A stretch of DNA of 64,000 nt from Microbacterium sp. 4R-513 (lineage in GTDB: Bacteria; Actinomycetota; Actinomycetes; Actinomycetales; Microbacteriaceae). This document shows, one piece after another, positions 38,060-46,095 of this stretch. The notes under the pieces were generated by a model. The model was not told the origin of the DNA. It searched no databases and was given only the letters and a program-made list of their open reading frames with translations. Both the position numbers and the translations under genes were made by a program. The stretch covers positions 248,001 through 312,000 of the forward strand of contig NZ_CP049256.1 of NCBI RefSeq assembly GCF_011046485.1. Direction: 5' to 3'. Each line of letters begins with the position of its first letter. The stretch's first letter is position 1.

Positions 38060-39361
38060 ATGTACGTCACCGGCCGTCTCCCGCTCCTCGTCGCCCTGGG
38101 CGCCGTGCCCGTCGTGCTGCTGTCGCTCGCGGGCGTCGACGCGTGGGCGACGGCGGCCGGCTGGCTGCTCCTCTGCCTCGTGGCGGCGGTGACGGATGCC
38201 GCGGCCGCCGCCTCCGCGCGGGGGCTGAGGGTCGAGCGGCGCATCCCCCGGCGCACGCTCCTCGGCCAGCGAGTCGAGACGGAGCTCTGGCTCACCAACC
38301 CGGGCGTGCGCCGCATCCGGGGCCGCGTGCGCGACGCGTGGCAGCCGACGGCGGGAGCACCGCCCGAACGCCTGCCACTCGACCTCCCGGGCGGCGAGCG
38401 CCGTCGACTCGTCGTGCCGCTCCTGCCGCGCCGTCGCGGCGAGCTGCACAGCGACTTCGTCGTGGTGCGCTCTCTCGGGCCGCTCGGCCTGGCGGGGCGG
38501 CAGGTTCGGATCGACGACCGGGGCGCCCTTCGCGTGCTGCCGCCCTTCACGGCCCGCCGGCACCTGCCGTCGCGCCTCGCGCGGCTGCGTGAGCTGGACG
38601 GCTCGACGAGCGTCCAGATGCGCGGCCAGGGCACCGAGTTCGACAGCCTCCGCGAATACGTGCGCGGCGATGACGTGCGTTCGATCGACTGGCGCGCGAC
38701 CGCCCGGTCCAGCACGACGATGCTCCGCACGTGGCGCCCCGAGCGGGATCGGCACGTGGTCATCCTCATCGACACCGGCCGAACCGCGGCGGCGCGCGTC
38801 GGCGACGGCGTACGCCTGGACGCGGCGATGGAGGCCGCACTCCTGCTGGCAGCGCTCGCGACCCGCGCCGGCGACCACACCCACCTCCTGATGTTCGATC
38901 GGGTGACGCGCGCCCGCGTCACCCGCGTCGACGGCCCCGCTCTCCTTCCGGCGCTCGTGGATGCGATGGCGCCGGTCGAGCCGCAGCTCATCGACACCGA
39001 CTGGGACGCCGCCTTCGCGCAGATCCGCGCCCTCACCTCGCGCCCCTCCCTCGTCGTCCTCCTCACGGCGCAGGACGCCCCCGAGGCCGCGCGGGGCTTC
39101 CTCGGCTCCCTGCCTGCGCTCGCTCACCGTGCCCACGTCCTCGTCGGGACGGTCACCGACGAGGCGGCGGCGCCCGAGCCGCGGCCGGACGCGGCGGACG
39201 TCTACCGCGAGGCGGCGGCGGCCCGGACCGCGCGGGACGCGGCATCCGTCGCCTCTGCCATCGCCCGAGCGGGCGCCGAGGCCATCGCGGACACCCCGGA
39301 CGCGCTGCCTCCCCGGATCGCCGACCGGTATCTCGCCCTCAAGGCGGCGGGACGGCTCTGA
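38060..39361 (+). CDS. DUF58 domain-containing protein
   Basis: 433 residues. Two N-terminal TM helices (about 7-50) precede a beta-rich domain and the DUF58 core with GTEFDSLREYVRGDDVRSIDWRATAR-type sequence (about residues 192-217), then a VWA-like segment (HVVILIDTG). This is the usual partner of MoxR. The ATG at 38060 lies eight bases after the MoxR stop. It is last in the operon; the gap to the aquaporin gene is 129 bases and holds a promoter-like region. Confidence 0.92.
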   Translation: MYVTGRLPLLVALGAVPVVLLSLAGVDAWATAAGWLLLCLVAAVTDAAAAASARGLRVERRIPRRTLLGQRVETELWLTNPGVRRIRGRVRDAWQPTAGAPPERLPLDLPGGERRRLVVPLLPRRRGELHSDFVVVRSLGPLGLAGRQVRIDDRGALRVLPPFTARRHLPSRLARLRELDGSTSVQMRGQGTEFDSLREYVRGDDVRSIDWRATARSSTTMLRTWRPERDRHVVILIDTGRTAAARVGDGVRLDAAMEAALLLAALATRAGDHTHLLMFDRVTRARVTRVDGPALLPALVDAMAPVEPQLIDTDWDAAFAQIRALTSRPSLVVLLTAQDAPEAARGFLGSLPALAHRAHVLVGTVTDEAAAPEPRPDAADVYREAAAARTARDAASVASAIARAGAEAIADTPDALPPRIADRYLALKAAGRL

Positions 39362-39490
39362 CGGGCGGCCGATGACGGACCGTTTCGCAATCTGACGGCT
39401 GGCCGCGCCGCTTACCTGGGAGTCCGCTGGACGTGCCCTATGCTCCCGAGCGGCGGCCGTTCCGCCGTTCCCCACGCTGAAGGAGCCCTC

Positions 39491-40351
39491 ATGAGCGATC
39501 CGCTCCCCGAGGAGCCGGTTGTCCCGACTCCCCTCGATCACACGCCCGCCGCGGCCGACCCAAAGCCTGACGTGCCGGTCCCGGCCACGCCGCTCGAGCA
39601 CACGCCCGTCGCCCCGTCCACCGCGGCGACGCTGACGGCCGAGGCGTTCGGCACCTTCCTCCTCGTGCTCGGGGTCATCAGCACGGCGCTCTTCGCTGCA
39701 GGTTTCGGGGAGGGCACGGAGGCGGCGAACAAGGGCGTCGGCTTCCTCGGCGTCTCTCTCGCCGTCGGCCTGACCGTCGTCGCCGGCGCGTACGCCTTCG
39801 GGCCGATCTCGGGCGGCCACTTCAACCCGGCGGTGACGCTCGGCCTCGCCGCAGCGGGTCGCTTCCCGTGGCGGGGCGTGCTCGGCTACATCATCGCGCA
39901 GGTCATCGGCGGTCTCGTCGCGACGACCCTCATCGTCCTCATCGGCCTCTCGGGCCCCGACAACTGGCTGAGCAGGGCTCAGGACGGCGGCTTCGCGAGC
40001 AACGGCTGGGACGACCTGTCGCCCGGCGGCTTCGGCATCCTCGGCGCGATCGTCGTCGAGGTGCTGTTCACGGCCCTCTTCGTCATCGTGATCCTCGGCG
40101 TCACGCATTCGACCCGCGGCAATTCGGCATTCGCGGGCCTCGTCATCGGCCTCACGCTGACGCTCATCCACCTCGCGACGATCCCGATCGACAACACCTC
40201 GGTGAACCCGGCGCGTTCGATCGCGACCGCCGTCTACGGCGGCGGGCTGCCGCTCGCGCAGCTGTGGGTGTTCATCGTGTTCCCGATCATCGGTGCGCTC
40301 ATCGCGGGCTTCGCCTACCGGGCCCTGTTCGACGGCTCCAAGCGGGCCTGA
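39491..40351 (+). CDS. aqpZ: MIP family aquaporin (AqpZ-like)
   Basis: 286 residues. Six TM helices and the two half-helix pore motifs HFNPAVT and SVNPARS. The second NPA is followed by Arg, the selectivity-filter residue. The AqpZ resemblance suggests water rather than glycerol transport. A Pro/Thr-rich N-terminal extension of about 50 residues contains PLDHTP and PLEHTP, an internal duplication not typical of AqpZ. The ATG at 39491 has AAGGAG. It lies between DUF58 and the SpoIIM/RDD pair, in what is often a contiguous cluster in actinobacteria. Confidence 0.92.
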   Translation: MSDPLPEEPVVPTPLDHTPAAADPKPDVPVPATPLEHTPVAPSTAATLTAEAFGTFLLVLGVISTALFAAGFGEGTEAANKGVGFLGVSLAVGLTVVAGAYAFGPISGGHFNPAVTLGLAAAGRFPWRGVLGYIIAQVIGGLVATTLIVLIGLSGPDNWLSRAQDGGFASNGWDDLSPGGFGILGAIVVEVLFTALFVIVILGVTHSTRGNSAFAGLVIGLTLTLIHLATIPIDNTSVNPARSIATAVYGGGLPLAQLWVFIVFPIIGALIAGFAYRALFDGSKRA

Positions 40352-40366
40352 CCCTCGATCCGCTGA

Positions 40367-40400
40367 GAACGGCTCGGATGCCTCGGCATCCGGGCCGTTC
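40367..40400 (+). terminator. Hairpin downstream of the aquaporin gene
   Basis: GAACGGC-TC-GGATGCC pairs with GGCATCC-GG-GCCGTTC around TC, with a small internal bulge, followed by TTCGTT. It includes an inverted GGATGCC/GGCATCC pair. Good position and stem, modest U-run. Confidence 0.7.
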
Positions 40401-40406
40401 TTCGTT

Positions 40407-40509
40407 CCCGGGTGCTCAGCCGGCTTACCCGGGTGCTCGGCCGGCGTTCCCGCGCTCAGCCGGCGTAACCGGGCGCTCCGCCGGCGTACCCGGGCGCTCA
40501 GCCGGCGAC
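40407..40509. repeat. Five tandem copies of a 21-base repeat
   Basis: Units at 40407-40427, 40428-40448, 40449-40467 (19 bases), 40468-40488 and 40489-40509, each close to CCCGGGYGCTCAGCCGGCGTA. The last unit contains the stop codon of the SpoIIM-like gene. On the minus strand the repeats continue that reading frame as APGYAGG-type codons. Confidence 0.85.
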
Positions 40510-41493
40510 GAGGGTCGGCGTGCCGGTCTCGAATTCCGTCAGGTCGCCCGTCTCACCGCGGCGGTACGCACGCCCGCCGACGAACACCATGTAGAAGAGG
40601 AAGGCGGCCAGCGCGGCCGCTCCGATGCCGATCTTGACGGGCCACGGCCAGGGCTGCGCCGTCACGAAGCCCTCGATCAGCCCCGAGATCGCGAGGGCGA
40701 TGACCAGGCCGATCGCGATGGTCGCGAGGGAGCGCCCGGCCGCGGCGAGCGCCTCCGCGCGCGAGCGGCGTCCGGGGGCGACCCAGGCCCAGAAGATGTG
40801 CAGGCCCGCGGCCGCCGCGACGAAGATGCTCGTCAGCTCGAGCATGCCGTGCGGAAGGATGAAGAGCAGGAAGACGTCGCCTCGGCCGTAGGCGATCATG
40901 ACGGCCGCCGCGGTCCCCACGCCGATGGCGTTCTGCACGAGCATGTAGACCGGCCAGATCCCTGTGATGCCGAACAGCACGCACTGCGCCGCGATCCAGG
41001 CGTTGTTGGTCCACACCGTGCCCGCGAAGACCGCCGCGGGATTCTCGCTGTAGTACTCGGTGAAGGAGTGCTCGGCGTAGTACGAGAGCTGCGCATCGCT
41101 GCCGAGCGTCGCCACGAGCGCCGGATCGCCCGAGATCCAGAAGGCCACGATCGCTACGACGATCACGAAAGCCACCGCGATGACGAGGGTCGTCCATCGC
41201 ACCCGGTAGAGGGCGGCCGGAAGCTGCAGGGCGAAGAAGCGCGGGATCTGCCGCAGCACGTTCTCGGGGCCGCCCGTGAGCCGCAGCCGTGCGCGCGCCA
41301 GCATCGTCGAGACGTGGTCGCCGTGCATCGTGCGGCCGGCCGAGGTCTTGATGTCGGCGAGGTCCGCCGACGCCGCGCGATACCGGGTGACGAGCTCGTC
41401 GACCTCCGCACCCGAGAGCGACCGAGAACGGCTCAGCTCGTCGAGCCGCGCCCACTCCGCCCGCCGGGCGGTCGTGAGCGCGTCGAGGTCCAT
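40498..41493 (-). CDS. SpoIIM-like (stage II sporulation protein M) membrane protein
   Basis: 331 residues. An N-terminal charged helical region (residues 1-90) is followed by five or six TM segments, with FAGTVWTNNAWIAAQCVLFGITG and LPHGMLELTSIFVAAAAGL, which are typical of the SpoIIM/UPF family. In actinobacteria it pairs with RDD proteins and MoxR/DUF58 sets and is not tied to sporulation. The ATG at 41493 is set by TAAAGT seven bases upstream. The TGA stop lies in a 21-base repeat array and the frame beyond it still reads APGYAGGAPGYAG, so the C-terminus may have been shortened recently. Confidence 0.85.
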   Translation of the reverse strand: MDLDALTTARRAEWARLDELSRSRSLSGAEVDELVTRYRAASADLADIKTSAGRTMHGDHVSTMLARARLRLTGGPENVLRQIPRFFALQLPAALYRVRWTTLVIAVAFVIVVAIVAFWISGDPALVATLGSDAQLSYYAEHSFTEYYSENPAAVFAGTVWTNNAWIAAQCVLFGITGIWPVYMLVQNAIGVGTAAAVMIAYGRGDVFLLFILPHGMLELTSIFVAAAAGLHIFWAWVAPGRRSRAEALAAAGRSLATIAIGLVIALAISGLIEGFVTAQPWPWPVKIGIGAAALAAFLFYMVFVGGRAYRRGETGDLTEFETGTPTLVAG

Positions 41494-41509
41494 TAGGCAT
41501 ACTTTACGC
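41494..41509. promoter_or_regulatory. Sixteen-base divergent region with overlapping leaderless -10 elements
   Basis: Plus strand CATACT (41498-41503) lies six bases before the RDD ATG at 41510. Minus strand TAAAGT (41501-41506) lies seven bases before the SpoIIM-like ATG at 41493. The hexamers share three bases, so the two promoters should exclude each other. Confidence 0.6.
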
Positions 41510-42358
41510 ATGAGCGCCGCCCCGCCCCCGACCGTGGTCGACATCCGCCAGGACGAGATCCTCACGGGCGAAGCGGTCGCGCTCGACGTGCAGCCGATCG
41601 GCTACTTCCTGCGTGCGCTCGGCCTTCTCATCGACGTCGTGCTCGCCGTCGGCGTGCTGATCCTCTTCTCGCTCGTCGCCTCGTGGCTGCTCGGTCAGAG
41701 CATCCTCGACGTGAGCGTCTCGCCCATCCTCACGATCCTCGCGATCGTCCTCGTGACGGTCGTGCTGCCGACGGTCGTCGAGACCGCGACGCGCGGTCGC
41801 AGCCTCGGCAAGCTCGCCGTGGGCGGACGGATCGTGCGCGCCGACGGGGGCGCCTCGGGCTTCCGTCAGGCTTTCATCCGCGCACTCGTCGGCGTCTTCG
41901 AGATCTGGCTCACGGCCGGCGCCGTGGCCGCCATCGTCGGGGCCTTCACCCCCCGCTCGCAGCGGCTCGGCGACCTTCTGGCCGGCACCTACTCCGAGCG
42001 CACCCGGACGCCCGCGCTGCCGGCATCGGCCCCCGGCATCCCGTACCCGCTCATCGGCTGGGCGCAGGTGGCCGATGTCGCGCGCCTGCCGGATCGGCTC
42101 GCGCGGCGGACGGCGCAGTTCGTCTCGCACGCCGATGCGATGGAGCCCGCCGCGCGGGCGCGGGTCGCGGCATCCCTCGCCGCCGAAGCGGCACAGCACG
42201 TCTCGCCCGTGCCGCCGGTGGATCCCGAGACGTTCCTCCGCGGGGTCGTCGCGGTCCGGCGCGATCGTGAGCTGCGGGCGCTGGACCTCGAGGCCCAGCG
42301 GGTCGCCGCGCTCACCGCCGGGGCGACGGGGGCGGTGCGAGGCTTCCCGCAGCGGTGA
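41510..42358 (+). CDS. RDD family membrane protein
   Basis: 282 residues. The RDD domain (about residues 25-165) holds the conserved R-A in YFLRALGLLIDVV and the Asp-containing RLGDLLAGT, with three TM helices. A cytoplasmic helical tail rich in Ala/Arg follows. RDD proteins are of uncertain function; some act as ion exchangers. The start is set by CATACT six bases upstream. It is divergent from the SpoIIM-like gene by 16 bases. Confidence 0.88.
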   Translation: MSAAPPPTVVDIRQDEILTGEAVALDVQPIGYFLRALGLLIDVVLAVGVLILFSLVASWLLGQSILDVSVSPILTILAIVLVTVVLPTVVETATRGRSLGKLAVGGRIVRADGGASGFRQAFIRALVGVFEIWLTAGAVAAIVGAFTPRSQRLGDLLAGTYSERTRTPALPASAPGIPYPLIGWAQVADVARLPDRLARRTAQFVSHADAMEPAARARVAASLAAEAAQHVSPVPPVDPETFLRGVVAVRRDRELRALDLEAQRVAALTAGATGAVRGFPQR

Positions 42359-42397
42359 CGGGGCCGCCCGCGCGCGGAGCCGCGGACGCCCTCAGCT

Positions 42398-43888
<1,491 letters not shown>

Positions 43889-43930
43889 CCGTCCATTGTT
43901 CCACGGCCACCGCCGCGGAGCCTGTGCGCC

Positions 43931-44137
43931 CTAGACGCGCAGCGTCTCGTGCCGCACGACGACCCAGCCCTTCGGCACCGACAGGCGGTCGGTGTGGATC
44001 GCGCAGAGATCGTGCGCGTGCGGGTCGCCGTCCTGCCCGAGAGGGCCGACGGCGGCCATCTGGTCGCCGTAGTCGTACGTGAGGGTCGACACCGCTTCGC
44101 GGGCGCATCCCACCTTGGAGCAGAGTCTCTCGCGCAT
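43931..44137 (-). CDS. DUF3499 family protein
   Basis: 68 residues. A small protein with Cys6, Cys11 and a second CxxH cluster (HDLCAIH), probably binding zinc. Function unknown. It is found next to the metallopeptidase-family gene and whiB2 in mycobacteria (Rv3258c-Rv3260c), as here. The ATG at 44137 is set by TAGGGT seven bases upstream. Confidence 0.9.
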   Translation of the reverse strand: MRERLCSKVGCAREAVSTLTYDYGDQMAAVGPLGQDGDPHAHDLCAIHTDRLSVPKGWVVVRHETLRV

Positions 44138-44150
44138 CGATCCGACCCTA
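44138..44150 (-). promoter_or_regulatory. Putative leaderless -10 of the DUF3499 gene (TAGGGT-N7-ATG)
   Basis: TAGGGT on the minus strand (44145-44150) lies seven bases before the ATG at 44137. Confidence 0.55.
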
Positions 44151-44229
44151 TCCAGGAGGGCCGGCAGACGACGGATGCCGCGCCGCAGCGCGCCCCGAGG
44201 TTCCCGGGTGTCCTCGGCACGCGCACGCC

Positions 44230-44241
44230 TAGGATGAGTGC
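44230..44241 (+). promoter_or_regulatory. Putative leaderless -10 of the metallopeptidase-family gene (TAGGAT-N6-ATG)
   Basis: TAGGAT (44230-44235) lies six bases before the ATG at 44242, divergent from the DUF3499 promoter. Confidence 0.55.
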
Positions 44242-44682
44242 ATGGCGTGGCGGAGGACGAGAGACGCTGCCCGGCGCGGCCGTCGTCCCGCGCGCCACGG
44301 CCGGCACGGTCGCGAGGGCCGGAGCCCGGTCGTCCGGCCGCCGCTCCCGCCGCTGGACACCCGCGTCGAGCGCTTCGACCTCGCCGTGGGCACGGCTGCC
44401 GAGTTCCTCCGGTCTGCGTGGGAGGAGCTCCGGGAGGTCAGCTTCGAGATCGCCGACATGCCGGCGGCGACCGACGACGACGGCATCCCCCGGTGGCAGG
44501 TGCTGACCGATGCGAAGCGCATCATCCTGTACCGCCTCCCCATCGAGCGGCTCAGCCATCTGCACCGCAACGACGAGCTGCACCGCCGCATGATGATCGA
44601 GAGCTGCGTCTTCCGCGCCGCCGCCGAGTACCTCGACCGGGATCCGTGGGACCTCGGCCCGGAGCGGTTCCGCTTCTTCTGA
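44242..44682 (+). CDS. Metallopeptidase family protein lacking the HExxH zinc motif
   Basis: 146 residues. After a basic, probably disordered N-terminus (residues 1-35), the fold resembles small zincin-like metallopeptidase-family proteins: FDLAVGTAAEFLRSAWEELREVSFEIADMP, then IILYRLPIERL. Where active members carry HExxH, this protein has MIESCVFRAAAEYL, so it is unlikely to hydrolyse peptides by the usual mechanism. Gene order (DUF3499, this gene, whiB2) matches Rv3258c-Rv3260c. The start is set by TAGGAT six bases upstream. Confidence 0.82.
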   Translation: MAWRRTRDAARRGRRPARHGRHGREGRSPVVRPPLPPLDTRVERFDLAVGTAAEFLRSAWEELREVSFEIADMPAATDDDGIPRWQVLTDAKRIILYRLPIERLSHLHRNDELHRRMMIESCVFRAAAEYLDRDPWDLGPERFRFF

Positions 44683-44691
44683 GCTCGCGCC

Positions 44692-46095
44692 CTAGGGGTA
44701 GACGACGATCGGCTCGGCCGCCGTGTCGCCGGACCACACGGGATACCCGGCGAGGGCGTCGTCGCCCGTGAGCGAGACGCCGGCGCGGACGCCGATCCCG
44801 CCGGCGTCGATCGAATACACGGTCCGGGCGCGGAGGCTGAACCGCGCCGACTGCCCCGGCTGCACCACCACCGTCGTGGAGCTCGAGCCGTCGACGGCGT
44901 CGACCGTCACCTGGGCCTCGTCTGCAGTGGGGTTGGCGACCGTGAGCGCCGGCGACGGACCCGTGGGCGTCGCGAAGAGGCTCGGCACGGCGAGCGCGGG
45001 CGCCGGCGTGTACCAGGCGAAGTCCGCCCCCTCGCCGAAGCCCGTCGTCTGCCAGACGGCCCCCACGACGGGAGCCTCCGCCTGCACCCGGACGGTGTAC
45101 TCGCGGGGGTCGAGGCCCCCGAGATCGAGGTCGAGCGGCAGTCCCGCCGTGAGCGGCACCTCGATCGGCTCCGACACGGGCTGTGCGACGCCCGTCGGCA
45201 CGACGGTCACCTGCGCGGTCGTGTCGGCGGACGGCGACAGCACGCGCAGGACGGTCGCGGCATCCGTCGCGGGCCCGTCGCCGGCGGCGACCGCGACGCC
45301 CGGGATCACGATGTCGGGGTCGGGCGACTCGATGGCACCGACCTGGTCGACACCGCCCGGGAGGAGCGTGCGGGTGAGGCTCGTCTGGAGCACAGCCGTC
45401 ACGGGGGCCCCGGTCGCCGAGACGCGGATCACGGGGCTGTCCTGCCCGAGGGCGAGCCCGGCGAGGGAGAGAGCCTGCTGCGATCCGGCCGCGACCACGA
45501 GGTCGCCGCCCGGGGGGACGACGGGCCCGCTCGTGCCGAAGACGGTGAGCTCGACGGTCGCAGCCACCTCGCCGGGGTTGGAGATGACGACGATGTCCGC
45601 GGCGCCCGTCGTCGTGGCCCCGCCGACGAGCCACGACTCGGTGAGCGGCGGCCGGCACGGCGAGGCCGCGAAGCCCGAGAGGTCCTCGTCCGAGACGGTC
45701 GACGAGCCGGTGGCCGCGACATCCGTCCGCGTGCGGTTCTCGGGCTCGGCGGTGAAGACCGATGCGATCGAGCCCGCCACCGAAGTGTCGAGCTGCGTCT
45801 CCACGGGCGGCGCGGATCCTTCCCCCACCCCTGCGGTGAGGTTCTGGTCGGCGGCCACCGAGATCGCACCGGCGTCGACGGGGTCGCGCCCGAGCGCGAG
45901 GACTGATCCCGCGCACGACAGGACGCTGGCCTCGGGGGCGGGCACGGCGGTGATCTCGACCGGCTCGCGGGTGAGGGTCGGCCACGGGACCGCGACCGCC
46001 GTCGCGACGGCGACGACGAAGCCTGCCGCGACGAGGGTGCCGGCGAGGGCGCGCGCCCCCGTCGTCGCCCAGCGGAAGACCCGGCGATCGCTCAT
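44692..46095 (-). CDS. DUF5719 family secreted or membrane-anchored protein
   Basis: 467 residues. One N-terminal TM/signal segment (about residues 15-40) precedes a long Ser/Thr/Val-rich extracytoplasmic beta domain with repeated beta-sandwich-like stretches. Function unknown. The ATG at 46095 overlaps the upstream glycosyltransferase stop (ATGA), so it is made with that enzyme. The pairing suggests a role in envelope glycan assembly; this is inference. Confidence 0.78.
   Translation of the reverse strand: MSDRRVFRWATTGARALAGTLVAAGFVVAVATAVAVPWPTLTREPVEITAVPAPEASVLSCAGSVLALGRDPVDAGAISVAADQNLTAGVGEGSAPPVETQLDTSVAGSIASVFTAEPENRTRTDVAATGSSTVSDEDLSGFAASPCRPPLTESWLVGGATTTGAADIVVISNPGEVAATVELTVFGTSGPVVPPGGDLVVAAGSQQALSLAGLALGQDSPVIRVSATGAPVTAVLQTSLTRTLLPGGVDQVGAIESPDPDIVIPGVAVAAGDGPATDAATVLRVLSPSADTTAQVTVVPTGVAQPVSEPIEVPLTAGLPLDLDLGGLDPREYTVRVQAEAPVVGAVWQTTGFGEGADFAWYTPAPALAVPSLFATPTGPSPALTVANPTADEAQVTVDAVDGSSSTTVVVQPGQSARFSLRARTVYSIDAGGIGVRAGVSLTGDDALAGYPVWSGDTAAEPIVVYP

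Noticed and set aside
40407..40509. Short CRISPR-like array
   Set aside because: Units are contiguous 21-base copies with no spacers, and no cas gene is present.
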